Of a stretch of DNA of 37,585 nt, positions 7,330-15,873 are shown piece after piece. Under the pieces are notes generated by a model. The model was not told where the DNA came from, ran no database searches, and worked only from the letters and a program-made list of their open reading frames with translations. Both the position numbers and the translations under genes were made by a program. How positions within the stretch are numbered: position 1 is the stretch's first letter; each line of letters begins with the position of its first letter. The stretch is from Vulcanimicrobiota bacterium (GTDB lineage: Bacteria; Vulcanimicrobiota; Vulcanimicrobiia; Vulcanimicrobiales; Vulcanimicrobiaceae), in contig JACRTZ010000267.1 in NCBI GenBank assembly GCA_014304965.1, positions 1-37,585 of the forward strand, written 5' to 3'.

Positions 7330-7949
7330 CCGGTTACCTCGGCGAGAGGCGTTGCAACCTGACTTGCGATCGTTTCTTGGCCGCTAACGCTGCTCGAAAC
7401 GATCGCGCAGCCCGGAGTCGCCGCCGCGACGTGCTCGGCCACGCCGGCCGGCGGGAGTTCCAGCACGATCAGCGCGGGCTCCGTGGACAGAGCGAGCGCG
7501 AGCGCGAGCGCGTGCGCCTGCGATTGGCCGTCGCGGAGGAAGGTATACGCAGCGAGCTCGCTTTCCGCGCGACGGCGCATCGAGGCATAGTTCGCTCCCC
7601 ACACGGCCGCGCGGAACCTCAATTCGCTCTCGATCGCTGCGAGGGCGCGTGCGATCGTCTCGACTGGCGGCCCTTCGACGCGAAAACCTTCGGCCGGCAC
7701 GAAGCCCACCAGCCGCTTCGCTTGGGCCGGCTGCAGGCGGGTGTCGAAGTCGGCGATGAACGCGCGCCCGCTGGTCGGCTTCACGATGCCCGCCGCAATG
7801 CGTGCGGCGATCTTGGCCGCCCGCGCATTCGGCTGTTCGACGGTCGCCATTTCGTCGGCTTCGAGGCGCAGCGAAAACGGCGCGATCAAGTCGACGCCGT
7901 CGCGAACGAACCGCGCGCCGTCCACGCGCACGATCGTCGAAGAAATCAT
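7326..7949 (-). CDS. Degenerate ABC-ATPase-like protein
   Basis: A 207-residue protein that follows the ABC-ATPase plan but has lost the catalytic residues. Walker A (normally GxxGxGKT) is EQPNARAAKIA at 38-48, without the glycines or the lysine in the usual place. The signature region is LRDGQSQAHALALAL from residue 138, where LSGGQ is expected, and Walker B is LIVLELP at 160-166, so the Asp-Glu pair is Glu-Leu. The Q-loop position (VGFVPAEG) has alanine. ATP hydrolysis seems excluded; binding is doubtful. ATG at 7949 overlaps the pncB stop in ATGA, and the stop overlaps the membrane-protein start in GTGA, so all three are coupled. A pseudo-ATPase that regulates or holds the membrane protein is one reading. 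Confidence 0.7.
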   Translation of the reverse strand: MISSTIVRVDGARFVRDGVDLIAPFSLRLEADEMATVEQPNARAAKIAARIAAGIVKPTSGRAFIADFDTRLQPAQAKRLVGFVPAEGFRVEGPPVETIARALAAIESELRFRAAVWGANYASMRRRAESELAAYTFLRDGQSQAHALALALALSTEPALIVLELPPAGVAEHVAAATPGCAIVSSSVSGQETIASQVATPLAEVTG

Positions 7950-9049
7950 TCGACCTTCGTCAAACGGGGATTGGGGCGTTCCGGCCGCCCGACCTTGTGA
8001 CATTCGATCCACGCGCCGTCGCGATCGAGTGCGACGATGTCGGCGGTAAAATCGTAGCGCCCGGTGCCTTCGAAGAACGCGCTGCCGACCGCATATGCGT
8101 CTACGGGCACGCGATCGCTTTCGAACCGGCGGATCTTGCGCGCGTCGAAACCGCCGCTCACGACGATCTTGACCTCGGTAAATCCTTCGCCGTCGAGTGC
8201 GCGCCGTACGTTACGCACGAGCGGCGGAACGACGCCGGTCGGACTGAAGGTTCCCATTTCCGACCAGAGCGATTTGTCCACGAGCGTCCCCGACGTATCG
8301 AGCCGCACGCCCCACAGCCGCGAGCCGAGAGCGCGAGCGACCGCCAGACTCGTACCGACGCAATCGTTCTCGAAATCCACGAGCGCGATCACGTGCACGC
8401 TGGGATCGATGTGCTGCGCGAACTTTTCTGTCGCGAGCACGGTATCGCCGCCGTAGGCGGCGATCAGCGCGTGCGGTACCGTGCCCATGCCGCGCGAACC
8501 CCACCACTCGGCATTCGCGTCGGTCGAGACTCCGAGCGCGCCCGAAATGTACGCCGCGTAACCGTCTCCGGTTTGCATTTGATGGTGATCGAAGCGCGCG
8601 GGAAAAAAGAGCACGTCTTTTCCCCCGGCCGCGCCGACGATCTCGCGCGCGTTGGTGGCGATGCGCGTGCGGCGCGAGAGGACGCCGAGATAGCAGGTTT
8701 CGAGGTGGGCGAAGAGCGTGTAGTCGCCCTCGATCGTCATCACGGTTTCGAACGGTGCGATCTCGTCGCCGTCGTGCAAGGCGCGCACGTCGAGTTCCGA
8801 CCAGCCGTCGTGCCAATCGTCCTTCGTTTGCAGGCCGCTGCACAGTTTGAGAATCGCGATTGCTTCGTCGATGCCGCACAGCACGGCGCCGGCGCGCTGA
8901 AAGACCTGCATGCGCACCACCGGGTGGCTGCCGTCGCGAGCCAAGATTTCGCGCGCGCGATTGAAGTAGGTGTCCGAATAGTAGCCGGCGCGCATCTTTT
9001 CGACCGGGAGGTTGAAAATGGCCGGATCGAGCCGCCCCGTACGAAGCAT
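7946..9049 (-). CDS. pncB: Nicotinate phosphoribosyltransferase
   Basis: A 367-residue enzyme of NAD salvage that joins nicotinate and PRPP (with ATP) to make nicotinate mononucleotide in the cytoplasm. Family marks are the amino region LPVEKMRAGYYSDTYFNRA, the phosphoribosyl-binding GVRLDTSGTLVDKSLW near residue 250, and the carboxyl VVSGGFDARKI. It is shorter than the E. coli type (about 400) and close to the compact archaeal/bacterial form. It is first gene of a minus-strand operon with ATGA coupling to the pseudo-ATPase. polX lies divergently about 100 bases away. Some members of this group use other pyridine or nicotinamide substrates, so the exact specificity is inferred from the family. 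Confidence 0.9.
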   Translation of the reverse strand: MLRTGRLDPAIFNLPVEKMRAGYYSDTYFNRAREILARDGSHPVVRMQVFQRAGAVLCGIDEAIAILKLCSGLQTKDDWHDGWSELDVRALHDGDEIAPFETVMTIEGDYTLFAHLETCYLGVLSRRTRIATNAREIVGAAGGKDVLFFPARFDHHQMQTGDGYAAYISGALGVSTDANAEWWGSRGMGTVPHALIAAYGGDTVLATEKFAQHIDPSVHVIALVDFENDCVGTSLAVARALGSRLWGVRLDTSGTLVDKSLWSEMGTFSPTGVVPPLVRNVRRALDGEGFTEVKIVVSGGFDARKIRRFESDRVPVDAYAVGSAFFEGTGRYDFTADIVALDRDGAWIECHKVGRPERPNPRLTKVE

Positions 9050-9151
9050 AGGTTCATCGTACGGATTGCCGAGGAGTCCGTCCTGGTCGCGCCTGTGGGC
9101 GGGCCGGCGAACCTGGGATGGGTCGCGTGCGGCGCGAAGGTTCGGTGCGCA

Positions 9152-10876
9152 GTGGCCCGCACACCGAGCAATTCCGAGATCGCGCAGAAGCTCAAAGAGA
9201 TTCGAACCCTCATGGAGTTCGCGGGCGAGCCGTTTTACAAGTTCATGGCCTACGAGCGCGCGGCCGAAACGTTGGAAAACGCGCCGCCGGTCGCCGCCCT
9301 GCTCGAGAGCGGAGAACTCTTGAAGCTCCCGGGCATCGGCAAGGCGCTTGCCGGCCGTATCCGGGAGATTTACGAAACCGGGACCAGCCCGTATTTCGAA
9401 GAGCTGGCCGCGAAGTATCCGCCCTCACTCTTCGAGGTGCTCGGCGTCTCGGGGATCGGTATGAAGACCGCGCAGACGCTCTTCGAAACGCAAGGGATCG
9501 CGTCGCTCGCCGACCTCGAGCGCGCGGTCGATGCGGGTTCGCTCATCGGCGTCGCTCGACTCGGCGCTAAGTCGGTCGAGAACATCAAGCGCGGCATCCT
9601 CGCTTTCAAAGGCCGGCAGCACCGTACGCCGCTCGGTCGCGCGCTGCCACTCGCTGGCGACATCGTCGCGTATCTTGCGGGGGCGCCGGCGCGCGATCTC
9701 ACGTTTGCGGGCAGTCTGCGCCGGCAAGAGCCGACCGTCGGCGACATCGACATCGTATGCACGTCCGCCGACGCCGGCGCGGTGGTGCGGCATTTCGTCG
9801 CCTGGGATCGCGCGGAAGCCGTGCTCGCCGAGGGCCCGACCAAAGCGTCCATTTGGCTCGCCGGCGGGTTGCAGATCGATCTACGAGTGCTGCCCGACGA
9901 CGTGTACGGCAACTTGCTGCAGCACTTCACGGGCAGCCGCGAGCACAACATTCAACTGCGCGAGCTTGCGGTGCGCAAGGGTTTGCGCGTCAGCGAGAAC
10001 GGCATTCTCAACGTTGCGACCGGCGAAAACCGCACGTGCCGCACTGAAGCCGAAGTGTACGAGGCGCTCGGGCTCCAGTACGTTCCGCCGGAAATGCGCT
10101 TAGGCATCGGTGAGATCGAGGCGGCCGCGGCTGGGACGCTTCCCGATCCCGTTAGCGAAGCCGATCTGCGCGGCGACTTCCACATGCATTGCACGTGGAG
10201 TGACGGTCGCGACACCCTCGAGGCGATGATCGCTGCCGCGAAAGCGCGCGGCTACGCGTATCACTCGATTTCCGACCACTCGTGGGGACGCGGAAAGTGG
10301 GGGCTCGATCCCGCCGATCTGCGCGCGCAACGCGAACGCCTGCGCGATTTGGGCAAGGCGCACGGCATCGAAACGCTCGCGTCGTGCGAAGTGGACATTC
10401 TCGCCGACGGGGCGCTCGATTACGACGATGCGATTTTGGCCGAACTCGACATCGTCGTCGCGAGCGTCCATTCGGCGACGAACCAATCGCGCGAGGCGAT
10501 GACCGCCCGCCTGATCCGCGCGTGCGAAAATCGCTTCGTGAACATTATCGGCCATCCGACGGGTCGTTCGAACGAAGGCTTCGGAGGCTATGAATTCGAC
10601 TACGACGCCGTGTTCGCGGCGGCGGCGCGGACGGGCACGGCGCTCGAAATCGACGGTCAGCCCAATCGCCTCGATCTGCCGAGCGGCCTGGCGCGGCGCG
10701 CGAAGTCCTTCGGTTGCACGTTCGCGCTCGACAGCGACGCGCACGGTGTCTCGCAATTGGGCAACGTCGCCTATTCTGTGGGCCAGGCACGCCGCGCGTG
10801 GATCGAGCCGGCGGAGGTGTTGAACGCGCGGCCGCTCGAGGGCGTGCGTGCGTTTGTCGCGGCCAAGCGCGGGTAA
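9152..10876 (+). CDS. polX: DNA polymerase/3'-5' exonuclease PolX (family X polymerase with PHP domain)
   Basis: A 574-residue bacterial PolX, a gap-filling repair polymerase with a PHP exonuclease domain. Residues 1-150 hold the 8-kDa-like and helix-hairpin-helix regions (LLKLPGIGKALAGRI, LFEVLGVSGIGMKTA). The nucleotidyl-transfer site follows: GSLRRQEPTVGDIDIV with D198 and D200, and D243 in QIDLRVLP. The PHP domain begins near 340 with H344-x-H (FHMHCTWSDG) and continues with HSISDHSWG, IIGHPTGR and ALDSDAHG near the end. GTG 9152 is chosen for normal length and an AAGG about 11 bases upstream; the open frame extends far further but overlaps pncB antisense. Both domains look intact. The two tiny genes downstream may be co-transcribed. 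Confidence 0.92.
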   Translation: MARTPSNSEIAQKLKEIRTLMEFAGEPFYKFMAYERAAETLENAPPVAALLESGELLKLPGIGKALAGRIREIYETGTSPYFEELAAKYPPSLFEVLGVSGIGMKTAQTLFETQGIASLADLERAVDAGSLIGVARLGAKSVENIKRGILAFKGRQHRTPLGRALPLAGDIVAYLAGAPARDLTFAGSLRRQEPTVGDIDIVCTSADAGAVVRHFVAWDRAEAVLAEGPTKASIWLAGGLQIDLRVLPDDVYGNLLQHFTGSREHNIQLRELAVRKGLRVSENGILNVATGENRTCRTEAEVYEALGLQYVPPEMRLGIGEIEAAAAGTLPDPVSEADLRGDFHMHCTWSDGRDTLEAMIAAAKARGYAYHSISDHSWGRGKWGLDPADLRAQRERLRDLGKAHGIETLASCEVDILADGALDYDDAILAELDIVVASVHSATNQSREAMTARLIRACENRFVNIIGHPTGRSNEGFGGYEFDYDAVFAAAARTGTALEIDGQPNRLDLPSGLARRAKSFGCTFALDSDAHGVSQLGNVAYSVGQARRAWIEPAEVLNARPLEGVRAFVAAKRG

Positions 10877-10885
10877 GCGTTAAGG

Positions 10886-11038
10886 ATGGAAAAGCAACGC
10901 GAGCGAGATCCTGAGGAAGCGGCCGAGCAGTTTCGAGAGCCGCCGGCAATGACGCCGCAACCGGCGCCGCACGAAAACCTCGAAACGCCCGATGACGAGA
11001 AGGCCGGCCTCGAAAAGAGCGGCGGCAAGGGCGGCTAA
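10886..11038 (+). CDS. Micro-protein, disordered and charged (first of a tandem pair)
   Basis: A 50-residue reading frame nine bases after polX. It is acidic/basic and low in hydrophobic residues, so probably disordered: MEKQRERDPEEAAEQ, then a Pro-rich centre (PPAMTPQPAPHENLE), then TPDDEKAGLEKSGGKGG. Its stop TAA overlaps the next start as TAATG, which suggests translational coupling. The carboxyl half shares an ETP-x-DEK...LE(x)SGG pattern with the next protein, which argues that both are real. An AAGG sits too close to the ATG to be an ideal ribosome site. I know of no family; function unknown. Confidence 0.55.
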   Translation: MEKQRERDPEEAAEQFREPPAMTPQPAPHENLETPDDEKAGLEKSGGKGG

Positions 11039-11283
11039 TGGGCGAGCAGCGAGGCCCCGATCCGGTCGTGGACAGCGACCGTTTGAAAGGAACGACGCCG
11101 CCCGAAAGCGGCCCCGAGGGCAGCAACGTCGTCGGGCGCCCGGCGATCGAACCGGCGCCGCGTGCGTTTCATCAGCCTCCCGAGACGCCGCACGACGAGA
11201 AGAAGCCGCTCGACCCCAAAGACGCCCTCGAGAGCGGCGGCAGCTTCGATGCCGTCGAGCCGCCCGGCGGGACGGAAAAGTAA
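11038..11283 (+). CDS. Micro-protein, disordered and charged (second of a tandem pair)
   Basis: An 81-residue protein, Pro/Gly/Asp/Glu-rich and without any predicted helix or membrane segment. It starts inside the stop codon of the preceding micro-gene (TAATG). The segment PETPHDEKKPLDPKDALESGG resembles LETPDDEKAGLEKSGG of its neighbour: both have ETP-x-DEK and then LE(K)SGG. The two may derive from a duplication or be linear motifs for one partner. The polX gene upstream and formate dehydrogenase downstream do not suggest a role; the 66-base gap before the dehydrogenase, with a GGTATACC palindrome, may separate the transcripts. Confidence 0.5.
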   Translation: MGEQRGPDPVVDSDRLKGTTPPESGPEGSNVVGRPAIEPAPRAFHQPPETPHDEKKPLDPKDALESGGSFDAVEPPGGTEK

Positions 11284-11349
11284 GAGGCGCCGAGCGCCGC
11301 CGCTGATAACTTGGGGCCAGGTATACCAGGTTTTCTTCGGGAGTTCGGG

Positions 11350-13089
11350 TTGGAAACGATCGACCTCATCAACGGCGTCCCGCTTGGAACCGCGGCGCGC
11401 CCCGCGACCGCCGGCGACGGCGGCGAAGAGCGCCGCAAGAAGCGCCGGCGGGAGGGACGCGGGCGCCCGGTCGATCCCAAGGCCCTCGAAGAGGTTCGCG
11501 CGTTACTGCGCGAGGAGCCGCGCCGGCGCGACTTGCTGATCGAGCATCTTCACAAGATTCAGGATCATTTCAAGCATCTGTCGGCCGCGCACCTGACCGC
11601 GCTCGCCGAAGAGATGCGCCTTTCGCAAACCGAAGTGTACGAAGTCGCGACCTTCTATCATCACTTCGACGTCGTCAAAGAGGGTGAAGCGGCGCCGCCG
11701 CGCGTGACGGTGCGCGTGTGCGACGGACTTTCGTGCGAACTCGCGGGCGCGCAGAACCTGCTGACGTTGCTGCGCAACGGTGCGTACGGCGACGGCGTGC
11801 GCGTCGTGCCGGCGCCATGCGTCGGGCGCTGCGAAGTCGCTCCGGCCGTGCTCGTCGAGCGCAATGCGATCGGCAACGCGACCGTCGCCGGCGTGGATGC
11901 CGCTTTGGAAGGCAAGCATTTCGGTGCGGCGATGCCTGCGTACGTGGATTACGCGGCCTATCGAGCAGGCGGAGGATATGAGACGCTGCGCGCTTGCGGC
12001 GGCGGCGAGCGGACGGTCGCAGACGCAATCGCGGCGATGGAACATTCCGGCTTGCGCGGACTCGGCGGCGCGGGCTTTCCGGCCGGCCGCAAGTGGAAGA
12101 TCGTAGGCGCCGAGGCGGCGCCGCGTCTGATGGCGGTCAACATCGACGAGGGCGAGCCCGGCACGTTCAAGGACCGCTGGTATCTCGAGCGCGATCCGCA
12201 CCGCTTCTTGGAAGGCATGCTGATTGCCGCGTGGGCGGTCGGCATCGCGGAGATCTACATCTACTTACGCGACGAGTATGCGCATGCGCGAGAGATCCTG
12301 ACGCGCGAACTCGCCGCCCTGCAAGCGGCGCCGCCCATCAAGCTTCCGCCGATCCATCTGCGCCGCGGTGCCGGCGCGTATATTTGCGGCGAAGAGTCTG
12401 CGATGATCGAATCCATCGAAGGCAAGCGCGGCATGCCGCGGCTGCGGCCGCCATACGTCGCGCAAGTCGGCCTCTTCGGCCGGCCGACGCTCGAGCACAA
12501 TATGGAAACGCTCTACTGGGTGCGCGACATTCTCGAACGCGGACCGGACTGGTTCGCGTCGCACGGCCGGCGCGACCGAAAGGGGCTGCGCTCGTTCTCG
12601 GTGAGCGGCCGCGTGCAGAAGCCGGGCGTGCACCTCGCGCCCGCCGGCATCTCCGTTCGCGAGCTGATCGACGAGTACGCCGGCGGCATGCTGCCCGGCC
12701 ACACCTTCTACGGATACTTCCCCGGCGGCGCCTCGGGCGGTATCTTGCCGGCGTCGCTCGGCGACGTGCCGCTCGATTTCGACACGCTGACGCCGTACGG
12801 ATGTTTCATCGGGTCGGCCGCGATCATCGTACTCTCCGACAAAGACAGCGCGCGAAAAGCGGCGCTCAACATGCTGCGCTTTTTCCACGACGAATCGTGC
12901 GGTCAGTGCACGCCGTGTCGCGTCGGCACCGCCAAGGCCGTCACGCTGATGCAGGCGGACGAGTGGGATAAGCCGCTACTCGACGATCTTGCCAAAGTGA
13001 TGACCGATGCTTCCATCTGCGGACTCGGGCAAGCGGCCGCGAACCCGTTCTTGAGCGCGATAAAATATTTTCCCGAGGAGTTCAAGTGA
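11350..13089 (+). CDS. NAD-dependent formate dehydrogenase beta subunit (NuoE-NuoF fusion)
   Basis: A 579-residue diaphorase subunit that passes electrons from the formate-oxidising subunit to NAD+. Residues about 35-190 form a NuoE/FdsG-like thioredoxin-fold domain with [2Fe-2S] ligands C124, C129, C157 and C161. From about 210 comes a NuoF/FdsB-like domain: FMN-site GLRGLGGAGFPAGRKWK, NADH-site GAGAYICGEESAMIESIEGK, and [4Fe-4S] ligands C517, C520, C523 and C557 (ESCGQCTPCRVGT). TTG at 11350 has GGGAG six bases upstream; TTG 11311 is a weaker alternative. The stop overlaps the next gene as GTGA. The same fusion is known in Methylorubrum FDH1. The amino end is basic (RRKKRRREGRGR), which I cannot explain. 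Confidence 0.9.
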   Translation: METIDLINGVPLGTAARPATAGDGGEERRKKRRREGRGRPVDPKALEEVRALLREEPRRRDLLIEHLHKIQDHFKHLSAAHLTALAEEMRLSQTEVYEVATFYHHFDVVKEGEAAPPRVTVRVCDGLSCELAGAQNLLTLLRNGAYGDGVRVVPAPCVGRCEVAPAVLVERNAIGNATVAGVDAALEGKHFGAAMPAYVDYAAYRAGGGYETLRACGGGERTVADAIAAMEHSGLRGLGGAGFPAGRKWKIVGAEAAPRLMAVNIDEGEPGTFKDRWYLERDPHRFLEGMLIAAWAVGIAEIYIYLRDEYAHAREILTRELAALQAAPPIKLPPIHLRRGAGAYICGEESAMIESIEGKRGMPRLRPPYVAQVGLFGRPTLEHNMETLYWVRDILERGPDWFASHGRRDRKGLRSFSVSGRVQKPGVHLAPAGISVRELIDEYAGGMLPGHTFYGYFPGGASGGILPASLGDVPLDFDTLTPYGCFIGSAAIIVLSDKDSARKAALNMLRFFHDESCGQCTPCRVGTAKAVTLMQADEWDKPLLDDLAKVMTDASICGLGQAAANPFLSAIKYFPEEFK

Positions 13090-15857
13090 GCGTTTCGAGC
13101 ACGAACGGAAAAGCCCCGAACGTCACCTTCACGCTCAACGGTGCGACCGTCGTCGCGCGCGGCGACGAAACGATCTTGCAAGCCGCCGACCGGCACGGTG
13201 TCGAGATTCCGCGCTTGTGTTACAAAGACGGATACCGGCCCGATGGCAACTGCCGCGTCTGTATGGTCGAAATCGAGGGCGAGCGGGTGCTCGCCCCATC
13301 GTGTTGCCGCCTGCCCGCCGAAGGCATGAAGGTTGCAAGCACGAGCGCGCGCGCCAAGAGTTCGCAGACGCTCGTCGCGGAGTTGCTGCTCGGCGACATG
13401 CCCGGTCAAGGCGCATCGCCGTACAAGCGCGATTCCGAACTCGACCGCTGGGCGGCATGGCTCGGCGTTACGGCGCCGCGCTTTCCGCAGCGCAGCCAGC
13501 CGGCTCCCGACATGAGCCACCCGGCGATGTCGGTCAATTTGGATGCATGCATTCAGTGCGGCCGTTGCGTGCGCGCGTGCCGCGAAGAACAAGTCAACGA
13601 CGTCATCGGGTTTGCCGGTCGCGGCGATCATTCGAAGATCGTGTTCGATCTCGACGATCCGATGGGCGCGAGTACGTGCGTCGCGTGCGGGGAGTGCGTC
13701 CAGGCCTGCCCGACGGGCGCGCTGATGCCGGCGAACAACGTCGGTCTCGTCGAGCCGGACAAGAAAGTGGACTCGGCCTGCCCGTATTGCGGCGTCGGCT
13801 GCTTGCTGACGTACAATGTCAAGGACAACAAGATTCTCTACGTCGAGGGCCGCAACGGCCCGTCGAACCATTCGCGTCTGTGCGTGAAGGGACGGTTCGG
13901 TTTCGATTACGTCCACAATCCCCAGCGCCTCACGAAGCCGCTCATCCGCCGCGACGGCGTTCCTAAATCCGTCGCCTTAATCGACCCCGACGACGTGGAC
14001 AAGTATTTTCGCGAGGCAACGTGGGATGAGGCGCTCGACCTCGCGGCCGGCAAATTGCGTGCGATTCGCGACGACGACGGTCCGCAAGCGCTCGCGGGTT
14101 TTGGTTCGGCGAAAGGCAGCAACGAAGAAGCCTACCTCGTGCAGAAGCTCGTGCGCACGGGCTTTAAGACGAATAACGTGGACCATTGCACGCGCTTGTG
14201 TCACGCGTCGTCGGTCGCGGCGCTGCTCGAGGACGTCGGGTCGGGCGCCGTGTCGAATCAAGTGTCGGACGTGGCGTTTGCCGACGTCGCCATCGTGATC
14301 GGCTCCAATCCGACGATCAATCATCCGGTCGCGGCGACGTTTATGAAGAACGCTGCGAAGGCCGGCACGAAGATTATCCTGATGGACCCGCGGCGCTCGG
14401 ATCTCGCGCGCCACGCGACCTATTTTCTCCAGTTCAACGGCGACACCGACGTGGCGCTGCTCAACGGCCTCATGCACGTCATCGTTGCCGAGGGCTTGGC
14501 GAACGAAGCCTTCATCCGCGAGCGCACCGAGAATTACGCCGCGCTCAAGGAAATGGTCGCGGACTATTCGCCAGAAAAGGTCGCGCCGATCACCGGCATT
14601 CCGGCCGACATCATCCGCGAGGTGGCGCGCCTGTACGCGACCGCGAACGCAGCGATCATCTTCTGGGGCATGGGCATCTCGCAGCACGTGCACGGCACGG
14701 ACAACGCGCGTTGCCTGATTTCGCTCGCGCTCTTGACCGGGCAGATCGGGCGGCCCGGGACGGGCTTACACCCGCTGCGCGGACAGAACAACGTTCAAGG
14801 CGCCTCGGACATGGGCCTGATCCCGATGATGTATGCGGATTACAAACGCGTGGATTCCGAGGACGCGCGCCACAAGTTCGAGGCGCTGTGGGACATGCCG
14901 CTCGATTCGAAGCCCGGCCTCACGGTAACCGAGATCATGACCGCCGCGCACGACGGCGTGATCCGCGGTCTGTACATCATGGGTGAAAACCCGGCGATGA
15001 GCGACCCGAACGTGCACCACGCGCGGGAAGCGATGGTCAAGCTCGAGCACGTCGTCGTCCAAGAAATCTTTTTCACCGAGACGGCAAGTTACGCCGACGT
15101 GATCTTGCCGGCGACGGCATTCCCCGAAAAGACGGGGACGTTCACCAACACCGACCGCCGCGTCCAGCTCGGCCGGCAAGCGATCGATCCGCCGGGCGAT
15201 GCGCGCCAAGATTGGTGGATCGTTCAGGAAATCGCGCGCCGCATCGGACTGGACTGGAATTATTCGGGACCGGCCGACGTGTTCGAAGAGATTCGCAAAG
15301 CGACGCCAAGCATGGCCGGCATCACGTGGGAGCGCCTGGAGCGCGAAGGCTCCTGCACGTATCCGCTCGAGCACGAAGGCGATCCCGGCGAGCCGACGAT
15401 CTTCATCGAAGCGTTTCCGCGCAAAGGCGGCCGCGGGCTCTTCATGCCGGCGAAGTACACGCACGCCGACGAGATGCCGGACGCGGAGTATCCGTTCATC
15501 TTCACGACGGGCCGTCAACTCGAACATTGGCATACGGGTTCGATGACGCGCCGCGCGTCGGTGCTCGATGCGCTCGAGCCGGATCCGGTGATCAGCGTTC
15601 ACCCCGACGACCTGACGCGGCTCGGCCTCGCGCCGGGCGATCCGCTCACGCTCGAATCGCGCCGCGGCAAGATCACGGGCTATGCGCGCGCCGACCGCGG
15701 GATGCAGCGCGGCACGTTCTTCATGCCGTTCGTCTACAACGAGGCGGCGGCAAACTTGCTGACCAACGACGCCGTCGATCCGTTCGGAAAAATCCCCGAG
15801 TTCAAATTCTGCGCGGTCCGCGCGTCGGTGGGCGACTGGGTAGGAGCTGCAATCTAG
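13086..15857 (+). CDS. NAD-dependent formate dehydrogenase alpha subunit (Mo/W-bis-MGD)
   Basis: A 923-residue cytoplasmic formate dehydrogenase catalytic subunit (formate to CO2). The amino part is NuoG-like: a [2Fe-2S] domain (LCYKDGYRPDGNCRVCMVE), then two [4Fe-4S] ferredoxin sites (CIQCGRCVRACREEQ, CVACGECVQACPTGA). Next comes the cluster motif CPYCGVGCLLTYNV of molybdopterin oxidoreductases. The metal ligand is C372 with H373 (HCTRLCHASS); cysteine stands where E. coli FdhF has selenocysteine, so no selenium machinery is needed. The carboxyl end is the molybdopterin-dinucleotide-binding barrel (IFTTGRQLEHWHTGSMTRR). GTG 13086 overlaps the beta-subunit stop. With the beta subunit this makes a two-gene FDH1-like enzyme. 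No fdhD or cofactor gene is in the window. Mo versus W cannot be told here. Confidence 0.93.
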   Translation: MSVSSTNGKAPNVTFTLNGATVVARGDETILQAADRHGVEIPRLCYKDGYRPDGNCRVCMVEIEGERVLAPSCCRLPAEGMKVASTSARAKSSQTLVAELLLGDMPGQGASPYKRDSELDRWAAWLGVTAPRFPQRSQPAPDMSHPAMSVNLDACIQCGRCVRACREEQVNDVIGFAGRGDHSKIVFDLDDPMGASTCVACGECVQACPTGALMPANNVGLVEPDKKVDSACPYCGVGCLLTYNVKDNKILYVEGRNGPSNHSRLCVKGRFGFDYVHNPQRLTKPLIRRDGVPKSVALIDPDDVDKYFREATWDEALDLAAGKLRAIRDDDGPQALAGFGSAKGSNEEAYLVQKLVRTGFKTNNVDHCTRLCHASSVAALLEDVGSGAVSNQVSDVAFADVAIVIGSNPTINHPVAATFMKNAAKAGTKIILMDPRRSDLARHATYFLQFNGDTDVALLNGLMHVIVAEGLANEAFIRERTENYAALKEMVADYSPEKVAPITGIPADIIREVARLYATANAAIIFWGMGISQHVHGTDNARCLISLALLTGQIGRPGTGLHPLRGQNNVQGASDMGLIPMMYADYKRVDSEDARHKFEALWDMPLDSKPGLTVTEIMTAAHDGVIRGLYIMGENPAMSDPNVHHAREAMVKLEHVVVQEIFFTETASYADVILPATAFPEKTGTFTNTDRRVQLGRQAIDPPGDARQDWWIVQEIARRIGLDWNYSGPADVFEEIRKATPSMAGITWERLEREGSCTYPLEHEGDPGEPTIFIEAFPRKGGRGLFMPAKYTHADEMPDAEYPFIFTTGRQLEHWHTGSMTRRASVLDALEPDPVISVHPDDLTRLGLAPGDPLTLESRRGKITGYARADRGMQRGTFFMPFVYNEAAANLLTNDAVDPFGKIPEFKFCAVRASVGDWVGAAI

Positions 15858-15873
15858 AAAACGAGGACTCCGG

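Noticed and set aside
7802..9151. Very long amino-terminal extension of PolX in the open frame
   Set aside because: It runs antisense through pncB and the pseudo-ATPase; the composition is that of a shadow frame and the family length begins at 9152.
11315..11330. GGTATACC palindrome before the formate dehydrogenase genes as an operator
   Set aside because: A single eight-base palindrome without a second half-site or a nearby regulator gene is too weak to claim.
14187..14204. Selenocysteine (TGA) at the formate dehydrogenase active site
   Set aside because: The codon at 14199-14201 is TGT, cysteine; no in-frame stop is present.
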